Below, piece after piece: positions 45,120 to 53,743 of a stretch of 64,000 nucleotides of DNA (position 1 is its first letter; each line of letters starts with the position of its first letter). The position numbers and the translations under genes were made by a program. The DNA lies in NCBI GenBank assembly GCA_036013055.1, contig DASCQM010000016.1, forward strand, positions 1-64,000, in the 5' to 3' direction. This DNA is from SHYR01 sp036013055. Lineage in GTDB: Bacteria > Chloroflexota > Dehalococcoidia > UBA2979. The notes beneath the pieces were generated by a model that was given only the letters and a program-made list of their open reading frames with translations, was not told the origin of the DNA and did no database searches.

Positions 45120-46742
45120 ATGCGACCAATTGCCGAGGTTGTCGCGGACATGGGCCTCGAATGGGGCGCAATCGAGCCGCATGGCCAGGACAAGGTGAAG
45201 ATTCCGCTCAGCTCGTTCCCGAGCGGCGACGGCGGGAAGCTGATCGTCGTCACGGCGATCACGCCGACCCCGGCCGGCGAGGGCAAGACGACGACCTCGA
45301 TCGGTCTCACGGACGGCCTCGCTCTGATCGGCAAGAAGCCGGTGCTGACGATTCGCGAGCCCTCGCTCGGACCGCTCTTCGGCCGCAAGGGTGGCGGCAC
45401 CGGCGGCGGCAACGCGACGGTGCACCCCTCGACGGACATCAACCTGCACTTCACCGGCGATTTCCACGCCATCCAGTCCGCGCATAACTTCCTCGCAGCA
45501 ATGACCGACAACGCGGCGCGTACCGGAGCCGTCGACGGCTTCGTGCCCGAGGGCATCACGTGGCGGCGAGTCACGGATGCGCAGGATCGCGCGTTGCGCC
45601 GGGTGGTCAGCGGCATCGGCGGCCGCCTCGATGGCCCGCTGCGCGAGACCGGGTTCGACACCTCGGCGGCGTCCGAGATCATGGCGATCCTCGCGCTCTC
45701 GACCGACTACATCGACCTCCGCGAGCGGCTCTCCGACATCGTCGTCGGCTGGATCGACCGCCAGCAGCCGGTGACGGCGGGCGAACTGGGGTGTGTCGGC
45801 GCGATGATGGTGCTGCTGAAGGACGCGCTGAAGCCGAATCTCGTCCAGACGATCGGCGGCCAGCCCGCGCTCGTGCACACTGGGCCGTTCGGCAACATCG
45901 CGCACGGCTGCTCATCGATCATCGCTGACCGCGTCGCGCTGGCCAGCGGCGAGTATGTGATCACGGAAGCTGGATTCGGCGCTGATCTTGGCTTCGAAAA
46001 GTTCATGGACATCAAGGTGCGACAGGGCGGGGCGGAGCCGTCCGCGGCCGTGATTGTCGCCACGATCCGAGGGCTGAAGTGGCACGGAGGCGTGGCCGAG
46101 AAGGATCTGACGGAGCCGAACCTGCCGGCCGTCGTCGAGGGGATGTCGAACCTCAGACACGCGCTGGCGATCGTCGCGCAGTACGGCCTGCCGGCGGTCG
46201 TTGCGATCAACCGCTTCCCGGACGACACGGCGGACGAGATCGCCGAGGTGCAGCGCGCTTCGCTGGAGGCCGGTGCGCTGGCCGCCGTCGAGGCGAAGGG
46301 CTTCGAGCTGGGCGGCGAGGGCATGGTCGAACTGGCGGAGGCGGTGGTCGCTGCCGCCGAGCACCCCTCGAACATCCAGCTCCTGTACGAGGACGACGAC
46401 TCGTCGATCGATAAGGTCGAGACGCTCGCGGGCAAGCTCTACCAGGCCGGGCAGGTGATCTGGGGGCCGATGACGCGCACGACCGCCCGTCGCTTCGAGA
46501 GCAACGGCTGGCACTTCCCCCTCTGCGTCGCGAAGACGCACCTCTCGGTCTCGGCCGATCCGACGCTGCTCGGCGCGCCGGAAGGCCACAAGTTCACCGT
46601 CAACGAGCTGCGGGTCGCGGCCGGTGCGCGACAGGTGATCGTGCTCGCCGGGAACATCGTCACGTTGCCGGGGCTGCCGCCACGACCGAACGCGCTCGAT
46701 ATCGACCTCACCGAGGGTGAGCAGGTTGTCGGGCTGCTCTAG
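45120..46742 (+). CDS. fhs: Formate-tetrahydrofolate ligase
   Basis: The 540-residue protein makes 10-formyl-THF from formate, THF and ATP. It has the P-loop TPAGEGKTTTSIGL (about 50-63), REPSLGPLFGRKGGGTGGG, the DINLHFTGDFHAI segment, VTEAGFGADLGFEKF and VVAINRFPDDT. Length is normal (about 550). ATG at 45120 has GGAG six bases before it; the longer frame from 45018 has none. A TATACG box at about 45039 may be the -10 element. No other C1 gene is next to it. Confidence 0.96.
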   Translation: MRPIAEVVADMGLEWGAIEPHGQDKVKIPLSSFPSGDGGKLIVVTAITPTPAGEGKTTTSIGLTDGLALIGKKPVLTIREPSLGPLFGRKGGGTGGGNATVHPSTDINLHFTGDFHAIQSAHNFLAAMTDNAARTGAVDGFVPEGITWRRVTDAQDRALRRVVSGIGGRLDGPLRETGFDTSAASEIMAILALSTDYIDLRERLSDIVVGWIDRQQPVTAGELGCVGAMMVLLKDALKPNLVQTIGGQPALVHTGPFGNIAHGCSSIIADRVALASGEYVITEAGFGADLGFEKFMDIKVRQGGAEPSAAVIVATIRGLKWHGGVAEKDLTEPNLPAVVEGMSNLRHALAIVAQYGLPAVVAINRFPDDTADEIAEVQRASLEAGALAAVEAKGFELGGEGMVELAEAVVAAAEHPSNIQLLYEDDDSSIDKVETLAGKLYQAGQVIWGPMTRTTARRFESNGWHFPLCVAKTHLSVSADPTLLGAPEGHKFTVNELRVAAGARQVIVLAGNIVTLPGLPPRPNALDIDLTEGEQVVGLL

Positions 46743-46789
46743 CGCCCTGAGGCACGGTTCGTGCCGCGAGAGAATGGGAACGCGCTCTG

Positions 46790-48280
46790 ATGCCTGATTC
46801 ATACGATGTCGTCGTGGTCGGCGCCGGGAACGCGGCGCTCTGCGCGGCGATCGCTGCCCGTGAGGCCGGTGCCCGCGTGCTCGTGGTCGAGAAGGCCTCG
46901 GAAGGTGAGCGCGGCGGCAACAGCTTCTTCAGCGGCGGCGGCTTCCGCTATCCGTACGAGGGCCTCGACGACATTCGACAGGTGATTCCCGACCTCAGCG
47001 ACGCCGAGGTCGAAGAGATCGATGTCGGTTCGTACCCGGCGTCGGCGATGCGCTCCGACCTGATGCGGGTCACGGAGGGGCTGGCCGAGCCCGGGCTGGT
47101 CGACACACTCGTCGGTCGCGCCTTCGACACCGTGAACTGGATGCGAGAACGCGCCGGGATGCGCTGGGTGCTGATGTACGGCCGCCAGGCCTACCGCGTG
47201 GATGACAAGCTGCGCTTCTGGGGCGGCATGATCACGGAAGCGGTTGGCGGCGGCGAGGGTCTGTCCGAACTGCTCTTCACCTCGGCGCTGGAGCAGGGCG
47301 TCGATGTTCGCTACGGGACGAAGGGCACGGCGCTGCTGACCGATGACAGGAATGCGATTCGCGCGCTGCGCGTGCAGGGCGAAGAGGGCTTCGAGGAGAT
47401 CGAGACCGGCTCAGTCGTACTTGCGGCGGGCGGGTTCGAGGCGAACACGGAGATGCGCACGCGCTACCTCGGTGCCGGCTGGGAATTTGCGAAAGTACGC
47501 GGCACCCGCCACAACAACGGCGACGGGATCCGCATGGCGCTCGACATCGGCGCGCAATCGTACGGCCACTGGTCCAGCGCGCACGCCGTCGCATGGGACC
47601 TCAACGCGCCACCGACCGGCAACCGACGCATCGGTGACCTCTACCAGAAGCACTCCTACCCGCTCGGGCTGATCGTGAACATCGATGGTGAGCGCTTCGT
47701 CGATGAGGGCGCGGACCTGCGCAACTACACATACGCGAAGTACGGCCGCGAGATCCTGAAGCAGCGGCACAGCGTCGCCTTCCAGCTCTTCGACCAGAAG
47801 GCCGTCGACATGCTGCGCGACGAGTACCGCATCCGCGAGGTGACGAAGGGCGAAGGTTCGACGGTCGCCGAGCTTGCCGATCAGATGGGCATCCATCCGG
47901 CGAACCTCGAACGCACGATCGAGCAATACAACGCCGCCTGCCAGTCCGACGCGCAGGAGCGATACAACCCCGCCGCCCTCGACGGCGTCTCCACTGAGGG
48001 TCTGCCGCTGCCGAAGTCGAACTGGGCGCTGCCGTTCGACAAGCCGCCCTATGTCGGCTTCGCGGTGACGTGCGGAATATCGTTCACGTTTGGCGGTCTG
48101 CGCATCGATCCGAAGAGTGGAGCAGTGCTGGATACCGATGAGCGTCCGATAGCCGGTCTCTTCGCGGCTGGTGAGCTGGTAGGGGGCCTCTTCTACCACA
48201 ACTACGCCGGCGGCTCCGGGTTGATGGCGGGAGCGGTCTTCGGCCGAATGGCTGGCGAGAGCGCGGCTCGTCGAGTGTGA
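46790..48280 (+). CDS. FAD-dependent dehydrogenase, TcuA/fumarate-reductase-like flavoprotein
   Basis: The 496-residue protein has the dinucleotide fold DVVVVGAGNAALCAAIAAREAG at the N terminus, GGNSFFSGGGFR, a substrate cap, VVLAAGGFEAN, and the C-terminal GLFAAGELVGGLFYHNYAGGSGLMAGAVFGR. It is closest in outline to tricarballylate dehydrogenase TcuA and fumarate-reductase flavoproteins. No TcuB-like Fe-S partner is present. The substrate is unknown. It follows the formate-THF ligase gene by 47 bases. Confidence 0.85.
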   Translation: MPDSYDVVVVGAGNAALCAAIAAREAGARVLVVEKASEGERGGNSFFSGGGFRYPYEGLDDIRQVIPDLSDAEVEEIDVGSYPASAMRSDLMRVTEGLAEPGLVDTLVGRAFDTVNWMRERAGMRWVLMYGRQAYRVDDKLRFWGGMITEAVGGGEGLSELLFTSALEQGVDVRYGTKGTALLTDDRNAIRALRVQGEEGFEEIETGSVVLAAGGFEANTEMRTRYLGAGWEFAKVRGTRHNNGDGIRMALDIGAQSYGHWSSAHAVAWDLNAPPTGNRRIGDLYQKHSYPLGLIVNIDGERFVDEGADLRNYTYAKYGREILKQRHSVAFQLFDQKAVDMLRDEYRIREVTKGEGSTVAELADQMGIHPANLERTIEQYNAACQSDAQERYNPAALDGVSTEGLPLPKSNWALPFDKPPYVGFAVTCGISFTFGGLRIDPKSGAVLDTDERPIAGLFAAGELVGGLFYHNYAGGSGLMAGAVFGRMAGESAARRV

Positions 48281-48352
48281 CGCGATAGCGATCTGTGAAG
48301 CGGGCCACTGACGATCTCGCCGTACTGCTCGCGAAGAGTCGTCGCACCGCAT

Positions 48353-48358
48353 AAGATT
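48353..48358 (+). promoter_or_regulatory. -10-like TAAGAT, possible leaderless start of the secreted-protein gene
   Basis: TAAGAT ends eight bases before the ATG at 48367, so transcription could begin at or next to the start codon. No ribosome-binding site is visible between them. Confidence 0.35.
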
Positions 48359-48366
48359 CCCGCACG

Positions 48367-49941
48367 ATGTTGAAACTCCGAGACACCCTTCGCGCCGTGC
48401 GTCTACCGATCGCCATCATGCTGGTGGTCGCGGCCCTCGTTGTGCCGCTCGCGGGCAGCGCGCCGGCTCCGGTGTAGGCGGAAGAGACGAAGGAGCCGAC
48501 CGCGGAACCTACCGCTACGGAAGAGGTGAAGGACAAGGGCAAGAGCGAGGACAAGGGCGGCGGTCCGCCTGAGACGACCGGCAAGCCAACGGACGACGAT
48601 GGCAGCGGTGATGGCACGGGCGACGGCACCGGCGATGGTGACGGCACCGGCGATGGCGATGATGGCAAGAAGCCTTCGCCAGCCGTGGTTCCTCAGCCGC
48701 TTAGCGACGACCAGGGTCGGGGCGTCAAGGGCGCGGCCAGCCTGCTCGATGAGGTAGTCGTAGAGCTCTACCCGGGTGACCCGGAGAAGCAGGAACTGTT
48801 GGCCAGCGGCACGATCGGCGATCTCTTCCGCGACCTGCGCGGTAAGGATCAGGTGTCAGAAGTCACGGATGCCATCAAGGAGGTTGTGAAGGGCGGCGCA
48901 CTCGTCGACCGCACGGTGGACCTCGAGGGTGACGAAGACATCGAGACCGAGACCGACGAGGCGACCGGCAAGGATCGCCGGCTCGTCGTGGTCTCATCCG
49001 CGGGCAACGAAGTCACGATCCGCGTGCCGGTGCAGGCGATCGAGAACTCGGGGCAGTTCGTCCTCGTGACGGCCGAGCCGATCGAGGATCTCGGAACGTT
49101 CGCGGATAACATCCCGCTGCCGAGCACGGCTGAAGACACTCCCGGCGGAAACCCGTTCGTCAGCGCGATCGATATTGAACTGACCGATGAGAACGGCAAC
49201 CCGCTTACCGAATTCGGCGAGGATCTGACGGTCACGCTGCAGGTCGATCCGGCCGGCGGCGACCTCGACAAGGTCGTGGTCGTCTTCTTCGACGACAAAC
49301 TCGGGAGCTGGATTCCGATCGCGGCGACAGTTGGTTCGAACGGCGTCGTCGAATTCTCCGTTAACCACCTCACGCTCTTCGCACTGCTGAGAATCAGCCA
49401 GGTCACGCACACGCTGACCGCCGGCCTCAACCCGGTGACGTTCACCGGCCCGAGCGGCACGTTGCCGGACGTGGTGGCCGCCCAGATCGGCGGATCGCTG
49501 GAGAACCTGCTCACCTTCGATGTGACGACGCAGTCGTTCCGCAGCTTCATTCCGGGCGCGTCCTCGACGTTCAACACACTCAACGCGCTCAGTCAGCGCG
49601 AGGCGTTGTTCGTGCGGGTCGCCGGTGACGCCGTGGAGTGGACCGAGACCGACATCATCCCCAGCGAGACCGGAGTGCGTACGGTGGCCGTCGTACCGGG
49701 TCTCAACGCTATTGGGTTCACCGGGCGCGATGGCACCGACATCGCCGAGATCGCGCCGGCCGACATCGGGATCGAATCGGTTACGCGCTTCGACACGACG
49801 CTGCAGCAGTGGCTGACGTTCGTGCCGGGTGCGCCAGCGTTTGTGAACACGCTGACATCGATTGGACGGCTCGACGTGTTCTTCCTGCGCTACTCGGGGA
49901 CGAGCGGAACGATCGACTTGCCGGAGATCGGCGCCGAATAG
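48367..49941 (+). CDS. Large secreted protein (paralogue 2), signal peptide cut off by an in-frame amber
   Basis: The frame begins MLKLRDTLRAVRLP with a hydrophobic core and AGSAPAPV, a normal signal peptide. A UAG at 48475-48477 then interrupts it before AEETKEPTAEPT. Past the stop the frame runs unbroken for 488 codons: an acidic Lys/Glu and TGDG-repeat linker, a beta domain with RRLVVVSSAGNEVTIRV and SVNHLTLFALL, and two C-terminal modules (GLNPVTFTGPSG, GLNAIGFTGRDG) like those of the gene at 25574-27010. With CAG in place of TAG the junction would read VQA-EE, a good signal-peptidase site. Either a nonsense mutation, an error or suppression; automated calling would start after the stop and lose the export signal. 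Confidence 0.75.
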
Positions 49942-49978
49942 CCGCCAGACAATTCGTCCGCGCTCAGTTCGCGTCGGC

Positions 49979-50497
49979 TCAGTCGACGAGCGCCGCAATC
50001 ACCTGGTCGACGACTGCATCGGCGCGCTCTCGCATCTCATCGTCCGTCGCATCCTGGATCGGGTGCGGGACGAAGACGCGGTTCACGCCGGGCATGCCGA
50101 GCGCGTGGGACTGCGCTTCCGCAGCGCTCACGAATTCGCTTGAGGCGATGAAGACCGCCGGAATGTGCTGAATCTCGAACCAGACTGTGTCGTGCACACT
50201 GCACGTCGTGCAGGAGCCTCAGTCGGCGAGCGCTTCGATTACGAAGCCGCACTCCTCTGCGATCTGCCGTCGGAGGTCGTCCGGGGCGGGCTTTGCGAAC
50301 GTTGGCTTGCGGTAGCGTTTCAGCTCGACGTTCGGCAGGCGCTCAGCGAGCAGCGCCTCCAGCTGGTCGATCAGCACGTTGCCGCGGGGCTTGCTGATGT
50401 CCAGCAGCCCGACGGTTCCGGTGATCGACTCCGGCCGTGGCGTTGGCTCTCGACGGAGCGCGACGCGCTCGTCGGTGGGGTCAAGAATGGTGGTCAT
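49979..50497 (-). CDS. UGSC-family selenoprotein (UGA read as selenocysteine)
   Basis: Two adjacent minus-strand frames are joined by one UGA (50219-50221). The text across it is EALAD-U-GSCTTCSVHDTVWFE, that is U93, Cys96 and Cys99. The family known as UGSC is named for exactly this motif, and the HD...E, HIPAVFI and HALGMP pieces after it also fit. A hairpin at the bacterial SECIS distance follows the UGA. The product would have 172 residues, with a redox motif U-x-x-C. Its ATG overlaps the stop of the thioredoxin-like gene (TGATG), so the two are translationally coupled. The selenium machinery must lie outside the window. Function of the family is not established to my knowledge. Confidence 0.88.
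50191..50205 (-). promoter_or_regulatory. Candidate bacterial SECIS hairpin
   Basis: Beginning 14 bases after the UGA, CGTGCA pairs perfectly with TGCACG around the loop GTG, placing the loop G at +20. Bacterial SECIS elements have a short stem with a G-led apical loop at about this distance. An alternative pairing (CTGCAC with GTGCAG) competes with it. Confidence 0.6.
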
Positions 50498-52092
50498 CAG
50501 ACCTCCTCGATCTTGCGGCTGACCGGCATCGATCCGCCCGGGCCGCTTGCCCAGCCGGCGAGCACCGCCGAGAACTTCCCGGCCTCGCCTCCGGCTACGA
50601 CAATGTGAATGTTATCCGTCGAGCGGAATTTTGGCATCAGGCGATTGAGATCTTCCTCGCTCGGGCCGTCCGCGCCGAACATCGCGGGCGGCAGCCCGGC
50701 CCCGCTCTCCTCGCTGCGCAGCAGTTCGCGCACCGGTCGCGAGGTGACCTCCTGGATGCGATCGCGAATCTGTTCCTTGCTCCAGCCGTCGCGCCAGATT
50801 GTGTCGACGTGCTCCGGACAGATGATGAAGAGCACATCACCGCCGGGCGTCTTTGGGTGCCCCACTGACGCCATGCCCTGACCGAGGCTGCCCGCAAGCG
50901 CGTGCGCGGAGCGTGAGTTCTGGTCGATCAGCACGTGCGGCCCGCCGACGAGCGCGAAGACGGTGACGACGCTCTCGTCGGCCGCGAATCCGCGTTCGAC
51001 GTGCATCGGCGCCCACGGGCTGCGCTCCTCGAATTCCGGGAAGCACATCGTGAACTTCGTCGGTGAGGCGAGCACGGAGCGCTCTGTGCCGCCCGGGCGC
51101 GCGCCGCCGACGTTGCGCACGACCAGCCGCAGGGCGCGGCCGATCGAGGCGTTGGCGCGGTTGCCCTGGCCGAGGGCGCTCATGCCGCTGTTCATGCCGA
51201 TGCGGTCGCGGATCGGGCCGTTCACGACCATCACGGGGGTCGCGCCCATCGTCGTGGCCATCACGCCGTGAATATTGAACTCGTCCGTGCAGACGGCCTC
51301 CAGCGCGGCGATCACGACTGGCAGGTACTCGGGCCTACAGCCCGCCATCACGGAGTTGATCGCGATCTTCTCTACGGTGGCCGGCGCCATGTTCGGTGGC
51401 ACGACGGCGACGATGTCCTGCGCATCGCGCTTCGTGCCGCTGAGCATGCGCAGCACGCGCTCCGGCGTCGGTTCGACGACTGGCAGGCCATCGGTGAAGC
51501 CCTGGTCGAACATGAACTCGTTGGGGTCATCGAGCGGCGCGATCTCGATGCGGCGGGCGCGCAGCGGGTTGCCTTCGGCCTCGGCGGTGAGGCGCTCGGC
51601 GATGCCGGGCTCGACGGATCGCGAACCGCAGCCGGGGCGCGACTCCGGGTAGGAGTCCCAGTCGACGTCGGGCGCGGGCAGACCGGAGACCCCCGCGAGT
51701 CGGCCGTGCAGCGCGCGCCAGTCGTCGCGACCAAAGCCGACGAAGTGATCGAGTTGCTCGCCATCGGGCGCGGCGAGGTAGATCGCGGGCACCGTCAGCA
51801 GGTCGTAGTTGTACGAGGTCCAGAGTTCGTCGTCGTCGAGCATTGGCAGCGTCAGCCCGTGGCGCTCGATCAGCGTCTCGTTGCCGGGCGTGTCCTGGCC
51901 GACGGCCCAGACATCGATAGCACCGCCGAACGCGACGTGAGTCTGCTCGATCAGCGCCATCGACATCGCGCAGGTCTGGCACTCCTCGTGCACGAAGCAG
52001 AGCAGCGCGTGCCGTCCCGTCGGGAAGGATCGCCGGACGCCGTCAGCGGCATCGAGGGTGAAGGCGGGCAGTGTGTCGTGTGACGCGGTCAT
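50497..52092 (-). CDS. Thioredoxin-like protein fused to a large domain, partner of the UGSC selenoprotein
   Basis: The 531-residue protein has an N-terminal thioredoxin-like domain (about 8-145) with CQTC at 38-41 and a cis-Pro-like VPAIYLA. The second part (about 180-500) is a domain that I cannot name: GFTDGLPVVEPTPERV, PPNMAPATVEKIAINSVMAGC, VMVVNGPIRDRIGMNSG, NRANASIGRALRLVVRN and HVLIDQNSRSAHALAG. The thiol pair suits reduction of, or by, the selenoprotein encoded directly downstream. Both lack export signals. I infer a two-component redox enzyme; the substrate is unknown. Confidence 0.8.
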   Translation of the reverse strand: MTASHDTLPAFTLDAADGVRRSFPTGRHALLCFVHEECQTCAMSMALIEQTHVAFGGAIDVWAVGQDTPGNETLIERHGLTLPMLDDDELWTSYNYDLLTVPAIYLAAPDGEQLDHFVGFGRDDWRALHGRLAGVSGLPAPDVDWDSYPESRPGCGSRSVEPGIAERLTAEAEGNPLRARRIEIAPLDDPNEFMFDQGFTDGLPVVEPTPERVLRMLSGTKRDAQDIVAVVPPNMAPATVEKIAINSVMAGCRPEYLPVVIAALEAVCTDEFNIHGVMATTMGATPVMVVNGPIRDRIGMNSGMSALGQGNRANASIGRALRLVVRNVGGARPGGTERSVLASPTKFTMCFPEFEERSPWAPMHVERGFAADESVVTVFALVGGPHVLIDQNSRSAHALAGSLGQGMASVGHPKTPGGDVLFIICPEHVDTIWRDGWSKEQIRDRIQEVTSRPVRELLRSEESGAGLPPAMFGADGPSEEDLNRLMPKFRSTDNIHIVVAGGEAGKFSAVLAGWASGPGGSMPVSRKIEEV

Positions 52093-52099
52093 TGCCGCG

Positions 52100-53680
52100 C
52101 TAGCTTAGCGCCCAATCCGTGCGGCGGTCTTCCAGTTCGAGGCAGTCGCCATCGGCGACCTCGAAGACGCGGGTTGCGACGCGATCGAGGATGTCGGGGT
52201 CGTGGCTGGCGCAGATGATCGTGCCGTCGTATCCCTCAAGCGCTTCGATCAGGCGTCGGCGGGTCGCGCGGTCGAGGTGGTTCGTCGGCTCGTCGAGCAG
52301 CAGTACGTTCGTCGGCTGGAGCAAGAACTTGGCCAGCGCCACGCGCGAGCGCTCGCCGCCGGAGAGCACGCTGACCTGCTTGAAGACGTCATCACCCGAG
52401 AAGAGGAAGCGCCCGAGGACGCCGCGCAGTTCGGTCTGGGAGCGGTCCGGCGCGGTCGCGCGCACTTCCTCAAGCACCTCGCGGTTGGCGTCGAGCACCT
52501 CGTCCTGGTGCTGGTCGTAGTAGCCGGGGCGCGCGCGTGGCGCCCACTCGAGCGAACCTTCTGTCGGTTGCAGCACGCCCGCGGCGATGCGCAGCAGCGT
52601 GCTCTTGCCGCTGCCGTTCGGCCCGATCAACGCGACCTTCTGCCCGCGCTCCACGTGCATGTTGGCGTCGACCAGCACGACATGGTCATCGAATGCCATG
52701 CCAATGCCGTTCAGCCGCAGCACGTCCTGCTCGATGCGACCCTCCGCCTGCAGCCGGAACGACACCTCAGCGTCCTCATCGGGGCGCTCAATGCGTTCGA
52801 TGCGGTCGAGCGCCTTCTGGCGGCTCTTCACCTGCGTCGCCTTCGTGGCGGTGGCGCGGAACCGATCGACGAAGCGCGCCTGGCGGGCGATCTCTCGATC
52901 CTGTCGGGCCGCCGCCTGCGCCTGCTGGTTGACCTGCTCCGCGCGCTGGCTCTGGTACGCGGAGTAGTTGCCGGCGTAGCTGGTGACGCGGCGATCGCGC
53001 AGTTCGAGGATGCGCGTCGCGATCGCGTCGAGGAACGCGGCGTCGTGGGTGACGACCAGCAGCGTGCCCTTGTAGCTCCGCAGCTCCTCGGTCAGCCACT
53101 CGCGTGATGCGCCGTCGAGGTGGTTCGTCGGCTCGTCGAGCACCATGTGCTCGGGCTGGCGCACCAGCACCTTGGCGAGCGCGATCCGCATCTGCCAGCC
53201 ACCGCTGAAGTCGCCACAGGCCTTCTCGCGGTCCTCTTGCTTGAAGCGCAGCCCGTCGAGCACGCGACCGATGCGCTTCTCGATGCGGTAGCCATCGAGC
53301 GTCTCGAAAGCCTCGAACAGCTCCCCCTGCTTCGTGATCAGCGCGTCGATGTCGCCTTCGTTGCGTTCGATGCTGGTCGCGATTGCCTGTAGTTCGGCGT
53401 CGATCGCGCGTGCGTCCGGGAAGGCGGTCCACAGCTCCTCAAGCAGCGAATGCCCCGGCAGGTGATCCGCCTCCTGCCGCAGGTAGCCGAGCGCACCGCC
53501 TCGCGCGCCCGCGCGGCCGGAGTCCGGCGGCTCGCCGGCGATCGCCTGTAGCAGGGTCGACTTGCCCGCACCGTTCGGGCCGACGAGTCCGACGTGCTCG
53601 CCATCGCCGACCGTGAAGGTCGCGGCGCCGAGCACGTCCAGCGCGCCGAAGGACTTCGTCAGTTGTTCCGCGTAGAGCAT
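52100..53680 (-). CDS. ABC-F family ATPase (translation/ribosome-associated type)
   Basis: The 526-residue protein has two ABC nucleotide-binding domains and no membrane segments: Walker A GPNGAGKST and GPNGSGKST, signatures FSGGWQMRIALAKVL and LSGGERSRVALAKFL, Walker B VLDEPTNHLD and LLDEPTNHLD. The linker between them (about 235-310) is a charged coiled coil with the Ala/Arg-rich segment FRATATKATQVKSRQKAL. This is the ABC-F layout (Uup/EttA/YdiF group) acting on ribosomes. The ATG at 53680 (MLYAEQL) is preferred over the open frame from 53710. Confidence 0.93.
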   Translation of the reverse strand: MLYAEQLTKSFGALDVLGAATFTVGDGEHVGLVGPNGAGKSTLLQAIAGEPPDSGRAGARGGALGYLRQEADHLPGHSLLEELWTAFPDARAIDAELQAIATSIERNEGDIDALITKQGELFEAFETLDGYRIEKRIGRVLDGLRFKQEDREKACGDFSGGWQMRIALAKVLVRQPEHMVLDEPTNHLDGASREWLTEELRSYKGTLLVVTHDAAFLDAIATRILELRDRRVTSYAGNYSAYQSQRAEQVNQQAQAAARQDREIARQARFVDRFRATATKATQVKSRQKALDRIERIERPDEDAEVSFRLQAEGRIEQDVLRLNGIGMAFDDHVVLVDANMHVERGQKVALIGPNGSGKSTLLRIAAGVLQPTEGSLEWAPRARPGYYDQHQDEVLDANREVLEEVRATAPDRSQTELRGVLGRFLFSGDDVFKQVSVLSGGERSRVALAKFLLQPTNVLLLDEPTNHLDRATRRRLIEALEGYDGTIICASHDPDILDRVATRVFEVADGDCLELEDRRTDWALS

Positions 53681-53743
53681 TGCGTGATCAATCGTAGACT
53701 GCGGCTGCACTTACGGGCTGCATGGCCGATCGAGGAGGTCGCG

